Positions 35,677 through 43,307 of a DNA stretch of 64,000 bases are shown in pieces. A program made the translations under genes and the position numbers. Source of the DNA: Streptomyces toyocaensis (GTDB lineage Bacteria > Actinomycetota > Actinomycetes > Streptomycetales > Streptomycetaceae); contig NZ_JFCB01000029.1 in NCBI RefSeq assembly GCF_000725125.1, positions 1 to 64,000 of the forward strand, given 5' to 3'. Under the pieces are notes generated by a model. The model ran no database searches and was not told where the DNA came from. It worked only from the letters and a program-made list of their open reading frames with translations. Numbering within the stretch: the stretch's first letter is position 1; each line of letters opens with the position of its first letter.

Positions 35677-38600
35677 GTGGCCGACCGTCTCATCGTCCGT
35701 GGAGCGCGCGAGCACAACCTCAAGAACGTCTCGCTCGATCTCCCGCGCGACTCGCTCATCGTCTTCACGGGCCTGTCGGGGTCGGGCAAGTCCTCGCTGG
35801 CCTTCGACACGATCTTCGCCGAGGGGCAGCGGCGCTACGTCGAGTCGCTCTCCTCGTACGCCCGGCAGTTCCTGGGCCAGATGGACAAGCCGGACGTCGA
35901 CTTCATCGAGGGGCTGTCCCCGGCGGTCTCCATCGACCAGAAGTCGACCTCGCGCAACCCGCGCTCGACGGTCGGCACCATCACCGAGGTCTACGACTAC
36001 CTGCGTCTGCTCTTCGCGCGCATCGGCAAGCCGCACTGTCCCGAGTGCGGCCGCCCGATCTCCCGCCAGTCGCCGCAGGCGATCGTCGACAAGGTCCTGC
36101 AACTGCCCGAGGGCAGCCGCTTCCAGGTGCTCTCCCCGCTGGTGCGCGAGCGCAAGGGCGAGTTCGTCGACCTCTTCGCCGACCTCCAGACCAAGGGCTA
36201 CTCCCGCGCGCGGGTGGACGGCGAGACGGTCCAGCTCTCCCAGCCGCCCACGCTGAAGAAGCAGGAGAAGCACACCATCGAGGTGGTCGTCGACCGCCTC
36301 ACGGTCAAGGACAGCGCCAAGCGCCGCCTCACCGACTCCGTGGAGACCGCCCTCGGACTCTCCGGCGGCATGGTCGTGCTCGACTTCGTCGACCTCCCCG
36401 AGGACGACCCCGAGCGCGAGCGCATGTACTCCGAGCACCTGTACTGCCCGTACGACGACCTGTCCTTCGAGGAGCTGGAGCCCCGCTCCTTCTCCTTCAA
36501 CTCGCCCTTCGGCGCCTGCCCCGAGTGCACCGGCATCGGCACGCGCATGGAGGTCGACCCCGAGCTGATCGTCCCCGACCCGGACAAGAGCCTCGACGAG
36601 GGCGCCATCCACCCGTGGTCGCACGGCCACACCAGGGACTACTTCGACCGCCTGATCGGCGCCCTCGCGGACGCGCTGGGATTCCGTACGGACATCCCGT
36701 TCGCGGGGCTGCCGCTGCGGGCCAGGAAGGCCCTGCTGCACGGCCACAAGACACAGGTCGAGGTGCGGTACCGCAACCGCTACGGACGCGAGCGCCGGTA
36801 CACGACGGCGTTCGAGGGCGCCGTCCCCTTCGTCAAGCGCCGGCACAGCGAGGCCGAGAGCGACGCCAGCCGGGAGCGCTTCGAGGGCTACATGCGCGAG
36901 GTGCCCTGCCCCACCTGTGAGGGCACCCGGCTCAAGCCGGTCGTCCTCGCCGTCACGGTCATGGGCAAGTCGATCGCCGAGGTCTCCGGCATGTCCATCA
37001 GCGACTGCGCGGACTTCCTGGGCGAGCTGAAGCTCACCGCGCGCGACAAGAAGATCGCCGAGCGCGTGCTCAAGGAGGTCAACGAGCGGCTGCGGTTCCT
37101 GGTCGACGTCGGCCTGGACTACCTCTCGCTCAACCGCGCCGCGGGCACCCTCTCCGGCGGCGAGGCCCAGCGCATCCGCCTCGCCACCCAGATCGGCTCC
37201 GGACTCGTCGGCGTGCTCTACGTCCTCGACGAACCGTCCATCGGCCTGCACCAGCGCGACAACCACCGCCTCATCGAGACGCTGGTCCGGCTGCGCGACA
37301 TGGGCAACACGCTCATCGTCGTCGAGCACGACGAGGACACCATCAAGGTCGCCGACTGGATCGTCGACATCGGCCCCGGCGCCGGCGAGCACGGCGGCAA
37401 GGTCGTCCACAGCGGCTCCCTGAAGGAGCTGCTGGCGAACGCGGAGTCGCAGACCGGCCAGTACCTGGCCGGCAAGAAGGCCATCCCGCTGCCCGTTGTC
37501 CGCCGCCCGCACGACCCCTCGCGCCGGCTCACGGTGCACGGTGCCCGCGAGAACAACCTGCAGGACATCGACGTCTCCTTCCCGCTGGGCGTGTTCACCG
37601 CGGTCACCGGTGTGTCGGGCTCCGGCAAGTCCACGCTGGTCAACGACATCCTCTACACCCACCTGGCGCGCGAGCTGAACGGAGCCCGCAGCGTCCCCGG
37701 CCGGCACACGCGTGTGGAGGGCGACGACCTCGTCGACAAGGTCGTCCACGTCGACCAGTCGCCCATCGGCCGCACCCCGCGCTCCAACCCGGCGACGTAC
37801 ACGGGTGTCTTCGACCACGTGCGCAAGCTGTTCGCCGAGACGACGGAGGCGAAGGTCCGCGGCTACCTGCCGGGCCGCTTCTCCTTCAACGTCAAGGGCG
37901 GCCGCTGCGAGAACTGCGCGGGCGACGGCACGATCAAGATCGAGATGAACTTCCTCCCGGACGTGTACGTTCCGTGCGAGGTCTGCCACGGCGCCCGCTA
38001 CAACCGGGAGACCCTGGAGGTCCACTACAAGGGCAAGTCCATCGCCGACGTGCTGAACATGCCGATCGAAGAGGCCATGCACTTCTTCGAGGCGGTCCCG
38101 TCGATCTCGCGCCACCTCAGGACGCTCAACGACGTCGGCCTCGGCTACGTCCGCCTCGGGCAGTCCGCGACCACCCTGTCCGGCGGCGAGGCACAGCGCG
38201 TGAAACTCGCCAGCGAGCTGCAGAAGCGCTCCACCGGCCGCACGGTCTACGTGCTGGACGAGCCCACCACCGGTCTGCACTTCGAGGACATCAGCAAGCT
38301 GCTGACGGTGCTGTCCGGCCTGGTGGACAAGGGCAACACGGTCATCGTCATCGAGCACAACCTCGACGTGATCAAGACCGCCGACTGGGTCGTCGACATG
38401 GGCCCCGAGGGCGGGTCCGGCGGCGGGCTGGTCGTCGCGGAGGGCACGCCCGAGCAGGTGGCGGGTGTTCCGGCCAGCCACACCGGCAAGTTCCTGCGGG
38501 AGATCCTCAGCGCCGAGCGGATCAGCGACGCCACCGAGGTCCGGGCCCCGCGCAAGACCGCCGCGAAGAAGACGGCCGCCGCGACGTCCGCCACCCGGAA

Positions 38601-38691
38601 GACGGCGACCAGGACCGTCGCCGGTGCCGCCGCCAAGAAGACGGCCACCAAGGCCGCCGCGAAGAGGACGACGCGCGCCACCAAGTCCTGA
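35677..38691 (+). CDS. uvrA: UvrABC system protein A (damage-recognition ATPase)
   Basis: 1004-residue ABC-type ATPase that loads UvrB onto damaged DNA. It shows two nucleotide-binding sites (GLSGSGKSSLAFD and GVSGSGKSTLVND), two LSGGEAQR signatures, and zinc modules CPECGRP, CPECTG/CPTCEG and CENCAGDG...CEVCHG. The last 45 residues are an Ala/Lys/Thr-rich histone H1-like tail (RKTAAKKTAAATSATRKTA) not needed for the conserved fold. The GTG start is preceded by AAAGGTGCGG. uvrB lies 9 kb upstream and uvrC 4.6 kb downstream, all on this strand. Confidence 0.98.
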   Translation: MADRLIVRGAREHNLKNVSLDLPRDSLIVFTGLSGSGKSSLAFDTIFAEGQRRYVESLSSYARQFLGQMDKPDVDFIEGLSPAVSIDQKSTSRNPRSTVGTITEVYDYLRLLFARIGKPHCPECGRPISRQSPQAIVDKVLQLPEGSRFQVLSPLVRERKGEFVDLFADLQTKGYSRARVDGETVQLSQPPTLKKQEKHTIEVVVDRLTVKDSAKRRLTDSVETALGLSGGMVVLDFVDLPEDDPERERMYSEHLYCPYDDLSFEELEPRSFSFNSPFGACPECTGIGTRMEVDPELIVPDPDKSLDEGAIHPWSHGHTRDYFDRLIGALADALGFRTDIPFAGLPLRARKALLHGHKTQVEVRYRNRYGRERRYTTAFEGAVPFVKRRHSEAESDASRERFEGYMREVPCPTCEGTRLKPVVLAVTVMGKSIAEVSGMSISDCADFLGELKLTARDKKIAERVLKEVNERLRFLVDVGLDYLSLNRAAGTLSGGEAQRIRLATQIGSGLVGVLYVLDEPSIGLHQRDNHRLIETLVRLRDMGNTLIVVEHDEDTIKVADWIVDIGPGAGEHGGKVVHSGSLKELLANAESQTGQYLAGKKAIPLPVVRRPHDPSRRLTVHGARENNLQDIDVSFPLGVFTAVTGVSGSGKSTLVNDILYTHLARELNGARSVPGRHTRVEGDDLVDKVVHVDQSPIGRTPRSNPATYTGVFDHVRKLFAETTEAKVRGYLPGRFSFNVKGGRCENCAGDGTIKIEMNFLPDVYVPCEVCHGARYNRETLEVHYKGKSIADVLNMPIEEAMHFFEAVPSISRHLRTLNDVGLGYVRLGQSATTLSGGEAQRVKLASELQKRSTGRTVYVLDEPTTGLHFEDISKLLTVLSGLVDKGNTVIVIEHNLDVIKTADWVVDMGPEGGSGGGLVVAEGTPEQVAGVPASHTGKFLREILSAERISDATEVRAPRKTAAKKTAAATSATRKTATRTVAGAAAKKTATKAAAKRTTRATKS

Positions 38692-38710
38692 CCTGCGAAG
38701 CCCGCACGCA

Positions 38711-38753
38711 CGCGCCGTGCCGCCGGGGCCCACGCCCCGCGCGGCACGGCGCG
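38711..38753. terminator. Bidirectional hairpin between uvrA and the convergent sugar kinase
   Basis: Perfect 13-base arms CGCGCCGTGCCGC (38711-38723) and GCGGCACGGCGCG (38741-38753), flanked by further complementary CCCGCA/TGCGGG. It lies 19 bases after the uvrA stop. Confidence 0.75.
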
Positions 38754-38769
38754 TGCGGGCGGGCGGGCG

Positions 38770-39687
38770 TCACGGGGTCCCCGGCTCCAGCTCGTGCGCG
38801 TACGGCGGTTCCGCACCTGCCCGGGAGCAGGTGACCGCCGCCGCGCGTGCCGCGAATCCGAGCGCCCCCTTCCAGCCCTCCGCTCCCAGTGCGGTCACGC
38901 CCTCCTCGCTGAGCGCGTCCCGGGCCGCCAGGCCGTGCAGCAGCGCCGCGTTCACCGTGTCGCCGGCGCCGATCGTGTCCACCACCCGCACCCGCTCACC
39001 CGGCACCGAGTACTCCTCGCCCTCGCGGGTGAACACGGTCAGCCCGTCACCGCCCCGGGTCACCACGACCGCCGCCGGACCGGCCGCCAGCCAGTCCCGC
39101 GGTGTTCCGCCGAGCCACCGGGCGTCCTCCTCCGACAGTTTCAGCAGCGACACCGACGGCAGCCAGTGCCTGAACCGGGCCCGGTAGGCGTCGGGATCCG
39201 GGATCAAGCCCGCCCGCACATTGGGGTCCAGTGCCGTGAAGACGCCCCGCGCGGAGGCGGTGCGCATCAGCTCCTCGTAGGCGCTCGCACCCGGCTCCAG
39301 CACGAGCGAGCAGGTTCCGAAGGAGACCGCGCGGGTGCCGGCGGGCAATACCGAGGGAGCCGTGAAGAGCCGGTCGGCCGTCCCTTCCACGTAGAAGGAG
39401 TAGGCCGCCGAGCCGTCGCTGCCCACGGTGGCCACGGCGAGCGTCGTCGGCTCGTCGCCACGCTGCACGGCCGTCACGTCCACCCCGGTCTCCCGCAGCC
39501 GGTCCAGCAGCGCCTCACCGAAGGCGTCGCGGGACACCCGGGAGCAGAAGGCGACGGGGGAGCCGAGGCGGCCCAGTGCCACCGCCGTGTTGAAGGGACC
39601 GCCGCCGAGGGCGGGCGTCAGCGCCGCGAGCGCGCCCGCGCCCCGCGGTACCAGGTCGATCAGTGCCTCACCGGCTACGACGATCAC
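38770..39687 (-). CDS. PfkB-family carbohydrate kinase (fructokinase-like)
   Basis: 305-residue ribokinase-fold kinase. It shows the N-terminal VVAGEALIDLVPRG, the substrate-binding GGGPFNTAVALGRLG, CSRVSRDAFGEALLDRLRETG and the catalytic VVDTIGAGDTVNAALLHGLAARD. The pattern fits fructokinases and 2-keto-3-deoxygluconate-type kinases. It lies 51 bases downstream of a LacI-family regulator on the same strand, suggesting a two-gene sugar-utilisation unit. The GTG start is preceded by AAAGGA. Confidence 0.88.
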   Translation of the reverse strand: MIVVAGEALIDLVPRGAGALAALTPALGGGPFNTAVALGRLGSPVAFCSRVSRDAFGEALLDRLRETGVDVTAVQRGDEPTTLAVATVGSDGSAAYSFYVEGTADRLFTAPSVLPAGTRAVSFGTCSLVLEPGASAYEELMRTASARGVFTALDPNVRAGLIPDPDAYRARFRHWLPSVSLLKLSEEDARWLGGTPRDWLAAGPAAVVVTRGGDGLTVFTREGEEYSVPGERVRVVDTIGAGDTVNAALLHGLAARDALSEEGVTALGAEGWKGALGFAARAAAVTCSRAGAEPPYAHELEPGTP

Positions 39688-39738
39688 GAGAGGGGTCCTT
39701 TCTCGGGGACTCGGGGGCTCGGGGGACGCTCGGTGGTG

Positions 39739-40791
39739 CTACGGCAGGTCGGGGCGTGCGGGCCGTCGCGGTTCCTCCGGGCAGCCGCAGGAGTTCCGGT
39801 GCACGAAGGCACACGGAAGCCGTTCGGTCCGGGCCGGGCGGTCCGGGTGGGCGAGGCGGTCCAGGAGCACCCGCACGGCACGGGCCCCGATGTCCCTGCT
39901 GGGCTGGGCGACGGCCGTCAGGCGGGGTGAGAACAGGTCCGCCCAGGCGAAGTCGTCGAAGCAGCACAGGGCGATGTCCCCGGGAACGGACAGCCCGTGG
40001 GTCCGCAGGGCCCGCGGCGCGCCGATCGTCATGGCGTTGTCGGCGGTGACCAGCGCGGTGGGACGCGAACCGAGGGTCAGCAGGCCGGCAGTGGCCCGTT
40101 CCGCCCCCGCCGGCGAGGAGCCGCCGTGCACCAGGATCCGCTCGTCGTACGGCAGGCCGGCGGCCGCCAGCCCGTGCCGGTAGCCGGTGATCCGCTCGGT
40201 GGTCGTGCTGAGCCCGGGCAGCCCGGCGACCAGGGCGATGCGGCGGTGGCCGAGAGCGGCGAGGTGGGTGACCAGGTGGGCCGTCGGTTCGGCGCTCTGG
40301 GCGCCGACCTGGTCGAAGCGCGGTGCGTCGCCGGCTTCGGACGCGTCGACCAGCCGGTCCAGGAACACGGCCGGCACCCGGTGGCGCCCGAGGTGGGCGA
40401 GGAGCTCCCGCGGTCGTGCGGAGGGCGCGACGATCATGCCGTCCACACGGCGCTCGTGCAGCAGCTGCGCGACCTTGCGTTCGTGCACCGGGTCGTCGTG
40501 CGGATCGGCGATCAGGAGGCTGTAGCCGTGCTCCAGGGCCGCGGCCTCGACGCCCCGCAGGATCTCCGTGAAGTACGGGTTGCTGATCGCCGACACCGCG
40601 AGGCCGATCGACCGCGTCCGGGAGGTCACCAAGGAGCGGGCGAGGGTGTTGGGGGTGCAGCCGAGCTCCTCCACGGCGTCGAGGACCGCCTGACGGGTGT
40701 GCGGCAGTACCGGCCGGGTGCCGTTCAGTACGTGCGAGACGGTCGCGACGGAGACGTCGGCGCTGCGTGCGACGTCCGCCATGGTCGCCAT
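39739..40791 (-). CDS. LacI-family transcriptional regulator
   Basis: 350-residue repressor. The N-terminal helix-turn-helix and hinge read MADVARSADVSVATVSHVLNGTRPV then RQAVLDAVEELGCTPNTLARSL. A periplasmic-binding-protein-like effector domain follows (IGLAVSAISNPYFTEILRGVEAAA, GMIVAPSA, HRRIALVAGLP, CCFDDFAWADLFSPRLTAV). GGAGGAG lies eight bases before the ATG at 40791. It probably controls itself and the kinase downstream through the palindrome at 40853. The sugar effector is unknown. Confidence 0.93.
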   Translation of the reverse strand: MATMADVARSADVSVATVSHVLNGTRPVLPHTRQAVLDAVEELGCTPNTLARSLVTSRTRSIGLAVSAISNPYFTEILRGVEAAALEHGYSLLIADPHDDPVHERKVAQLLHERRVDGMIVAPSARPRELLAHLGRHRVPAVFLDRLVDASEAGDAPRFDQVGAQSAEPTAHLVTHLAALGHRRIALVAGLPGLSTTTERITGYRHGLAAAGLPYDERILVHGGSSPAGAERATAGLLTLGSRPTALVTADNAMTIGAPRALRTHGLSVPGDIALCCFDDFAWADLFSPRLTAVAQPSRDIGARAVRVLLDRLAHPDRPARTERLPCAFVHRNSCGCPEEPRRPARPDLP

Positions 40792-40852
40792 CGTGCGGTC
40801 TCCTCCGGTGCGCTCGTGGGCCGGGTGGGGACCGTATCCCACCCGGTGTGGA

Positions 40853-40878
40853 CGTAAAGGTTTGCGCAAGCGTTTACG
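40853..40878. promoter_or_regulatory. Palindromic LacI-type operator
   Basis: Outer arms CGTAAA (40853-40858) and TTTACG (40873-40878) flank the central palindrome TTGCGCAA (40862-40869). It lies 62 bases upstream of the regulator start, the usual place for an autoregulated LacI-family operator. Confidence 0.7.
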
Positions 40879-40924
40879 CGCGTCGGGCGGACCCGGGGAT
40901 GTGCGCGCAGCCCGGCGCTCGTGG

Positions 40925-40968
40925 GGTGCCTCCCGCACTCTCGGCTGCGCGCGGGCGGGAGGTGCCCC
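40925..40968. repeat. Intergenic palindromic element, streptomycete repeat type
   Basis: Arms CCTCCCGC (40929-40936) and GCGGGAGG (40955-40962) enclose ACTCTCGGCTGCGCGCGG, and CCCCCATC follows. From memory this resembles a family of intergenic palindromes built on CTCTCGGCT that recurs in many Streptomyces genomes. It could be a mobile or structural repeat and could also stop transcription. Confidence 0.5.
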
Positions 40969-41005
40969 CATCACCCGCCCGTGCCGGCCTGCGGCACGAC
41001 TGCCC

Positions 41006-41050
41006 GCGGGAACGGCGGGAAGGCGGGAAGGGCGGGAACGGCGGGAACGA
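41006..41050. repeat. Short tandem repeat of GGCGGGAA units
   Basis: Five or so copies of an 8-9 base unit GGCGGGAA(C/G), then a looser GAGCGG-rich run to about 41115. It lies in the 528-base gap between the LacI gene and the Rieske gene, which has no supported coding sequence. It is probably a slippage-prone spacer. Confidence 0.6.
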
Positions 41051-41319
41051 GGCGAGCGGCGGGAGCGGCCTGAGCGGCCTGAGTCGCAAGAGCGGCGCCG
41101 AGTGGAAGAGCGGCGCAGTGGCCGGAGTGGCGAAGCCCGGCGGGATCAGCGGGAGGGGCGGCGTCGGCGCTGCGCCGGGACCCGCGCTCCCGGGGTTGCC
41201 GTCGCGCCCGCCCGTGCCGCTCCGGAACGCTGGGTTCCGACCCGGGCGGAGTCGGGGCGGCCGCCCCCGGTATCGTCCCGCGTGACCCCCGTCCGCGCCG
41301 TCCCGCCAGTGGAGCCCTC

Positions 41320-41739
41320 ATGCCCGCCCGACCCGCCGCGAGCCGCCGTACCGTCCTGCGGGGCGCGGCCCTCACCCCCGTCGCAGGACTGGGCCTCACC
41401 GCGTGCCAGGGCGGCGACGACAGGTCCGCGCCGCTGGCCGGACCCGTCGAGCTCGGCCCCGAGAGCGAGGTCGCCGAGGGCGGCGCGAAGCTGTACCGGG
41501 ACCACAACGTGGTGGTCAGCCGGGGCGGCGACGGCACCCTCAAGGCGTACAACACCGTCTGCACGCACGCGGGCTGCCCGATCAACAAGCTGGACGGGAC
41601 GAAGCTGATCTGCCCCTGCCACGGCAGCGAGTTCGACGTCACCACCGGCAAGGTGCTGCGCGAGCCGGCCGTGGCCCCCCTGAAGCCGCTGACCGTCGAG
41701 GTGGAGAACGGCACGATGGTGGCGCGGCCGCAGACCTGA
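41320..41739 (+). CDS. Secreted Rieske [2Fe-2S] lipoprotein
   Basis: 139-residue Rieske protein. A twin-arginine signal (SRRTVLRGAALTPVAGLGLTAC) ends in a lipobox cysteine, so it is exported folded by Tat and anchored to the outer membrane face. The cluster is bound by CTHAGC and CPCHGS (two Cys and two His), followed by the usual FDVTTGKVLREPAVAPL. It is a stand-alone small Rieske protein rather than a cytochrome bc1 subunit. The redox partner is unknown. GGAG lies five bases before the ATG. Confidence 0.92.
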   Translation: MPARPAASRRTVLRGAALTPVAGLGLTACQGGDDRSAPLAGPVELGPESEVAEGGAKLYRDHNVVVSRGGDGTLKAYNTVCTHAGCPINKLDGTKLICPCHGSEFDVTTGKVLREPAVAPLKPLTVEVENGTMVARPQT

Positions 41740-41747
41740 CCGGTGGG

Positions 41748-42695
41748 TCAGTCCCAGTCCCAGGCGATCCCCACGTAGCCCGACCGCAGACGCGGTTCCA
41801 CCAGGTGCACCGAGCGGTGCCGTCCGCTGAGCGGCAGCTCCTGGCGCCCGCCGCGCGGCGCCGCCGCCGAATGCTGGGTGAACCGGTGACAGCGCACCGG
41901 GAGCACCCCGGAGTCGAAGCACACCTGGAGCGCGTACTGGCCACCGGGGGAGTCCGCCCCGCGCAGGTACTCGCGTGAGACGCCGGCCGTGCCGTCCTCG
42001 ACGGCGTAGCGGAAGAGGAAGGTGTCACCGGCCCGCAGCCGGGTGTCGAAGAGCAGCTCCGCGGCGAGCACCCCGGTGTCGTGGTGCCAGCGGACGCGGC
42101 CGGTCCGGCAGTTCTCCAGGGCGTGCACGCTCATCCGCTCCGGCGCGGAGCCGGGGCCGCCGTGGTACACGGCCACATAGCGGTCGACACCGTCCCGGTG
42201 CGCGCGCACTATGTGGTGCGACTCGCGCTCCGCCAGCTCGCGGCGCGTCCCTATCCGCACCCGCTCGTGATGCCCGAGGGTGTGCAGCCCGCCGTCGCGC
42301 CGGGTGCCGAACTCGGCCAGCAGCCGGTCCAGCACGCCCGACGCCTCCACCAGCGAGCGGTAGGACCGGCCGGGGGAGCGACGGTCCGCCGTGCGCCCGT
42401 CCGGCTCGGCGAGCAGCCGGATCAGCGATTCCTCCGGCAACTGAAGGATCTCCTCCAGCGCCCGTACGGCGCGCAGCGACTCCGGGCGCTGCGGGCGGCG
42501 GGCGCCCTGCTGCCAGTAACTGAGACTGGTGACGCCGACCTTCACGCCGCGGCGCGACAGATGGTGCTGCACCCGCTGCAACGGCAGCCCCCGCGCGGCG
42601 ATCGCGGCGCGCAGGGCGACGTGGAACGGTCCGCCGCGCAGGGCCGAGTCCAGTTCCGCGGTGGCGACGTCCGCGTGCTGTGTGGCGTGCGGCAT
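41748..42695 (-). CDS. Helix-turn-helix regulator with unrecognised beta-rich C-terminal domain
   Basis: 315-residue protein. Residues about 20-80 look like an XRE-type helix-turn-helix (HVALRAAIAARGLPLQRVQHHLSRRGVKVGVTSLSYWQQGARRP), where LSYWQQG fits the recognition helix. The rest (GLHTLGHHERVRIGTRRELAERESHHIVRAH, then VHALENCRTGRVRWHHDTGVLAAELLFD) is beta-rich and Arg/His-rich, and I do not recognise it. Start ATG 42695 with GAAAGG upstream. It converges with the Rieske gene with 8 bases between stops. Confidence 0.75.
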   Translation of the reverse strand: MPHATQHADVATAELDSALRGGPFHVALRAAIAARGLPLQRVQHHLSRRGVKVGVTSLSYWQQGARRPQRPESLRAVRALEEILQLPEESLIRLLAEPDGRTADRRSPGRSYRSLVEASGVLDRLLAEFGTRRDGGLHTLGHHERVRIGTRRELAERESHHIVRAHRDGVDRYVAVYHGGPGSAPERMSVHALENCRTGRVRWHHDTGVLAAELLFDTRLRAGDTFLFRYAVEDGTAGVSREYLRGADSPGGQYALQVCFDSGVLPVRCHRFTQHSAAAPRGGRQELPLSGRHRSVHLVEPRLRSGYVGIAWDWD

Positions 42696-42958
42696 GCAGG
42701 GGCCTTTCTGTGAATGTCCACAACGGCTGGTCAGACCGTTCGCGCGGGGCATCCCGGGGCCCACCCCCGCCGGCGCGGCGGAGCCTTCACATCCGTACGC
42801 CGCCGTTCAGGGACCCGAGTTCCCCCGCATTGAAGCGTGTTGACCAAGTCCCGACAACACCTGAGTCCCCACGGCGGCGCACACCCGCCGGGGGCCGCGC
42901 CGGCCTCGGGCCGGCACGGCCCCCGGGGCACGTACCGTGATGCGGTTTTCGTCCGGCT

Positions 42959-43126
42959 CTACGCGCCTGTGGCGCCGTCCGGCTCCTGGAGGCGCGGCCG
43001 CAGGCGCTTCGCGCGCACGATGTCCGGATCGCGCGGGTCGAGGGACTCGGCGAGCGCCGACGTCTCTTCCGCGTACCGGCGGGACCGGGCCGGCCGTCGT
43101 GGTTTCTCGATCCGCGTCCGTCGCAT
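42959..43126 (-). CDS. Small basic hypothetical protein (55 aa)
   Basis: Reads MRRTRIEKPRRPARSRRYAEE... and ends with DPDIVRAKRLRPRLQEPDGATGA; the N-terminal half is strongly basic. A good ribosome binding site (GGAGGG eight bases before the ATG) supports translation. No family is recognised. It lies in the 612-base stretch between the helix-turn-helix gene and uvrC, and apart from this and the uvrC promoter I see nothing else there. Confidence 0.5.
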   Translation of the reverse strand: MRRTRIEKPRRPARSRRYAEETSALAESLDPRDPDIVRAKRLRPRLQEPDGATGA

Positions 43127-43277
43127 CCGATCAGCCCTCCGACTCGTGACCGCCCTCGTGGCCGCCTCCGTGCCCGTGCTCCGGTCGTCCGGAGGACGGA
43201 CCCACCACCTTCCCGCTTCCCGACCGCCGTAACCCATCCGGGCCCGCCCGGGCTCCGGTGTCCACAGCCCCGCCGCG

Positions 43278-43300
43278 GTGTCGGTCCCCGCCAGTAGGGT
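43278..43300 (+). promoter_or_regulatory. DNA-damage (RecA-NDp/PafBC-type) promoter of uvrC
   Basis: GTGTCGGTC at 43278-43286, an eight-base spacer, TAGGGT at 43295-43300. The core TGTCGGT and TAnnnT match the consensus; the first T and last G differ. The uvrC ATG follows exactly seven bases after the hexamer. Confidence 0.7.
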
Positions 43301-43307
43301 GTGAGAC

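Noticed and set aside
35656..38733. 1025-codon open frame on the minus strand opposite uvrA
   Set aside because: It is the antisense shadow of uvrA: composition is rich in Ala/Asp/Val/Leu/His with no recognisable domain, and the plus-strand uvrA is unmistakable. Similar shadows lie opposite glpK, uvrB, uvrC and the carboxypeptidase.
43131..43200. His/Gly/Glu-rich frame end (GHGGGHEGGHESEG) just upstream of the small gene at 43126
   Set aside because: It looks metal-binding, but no good start codon with a ribosome binding site gives a protein longer than about 25 residues, and the longer frame is the antisense of uvrC.
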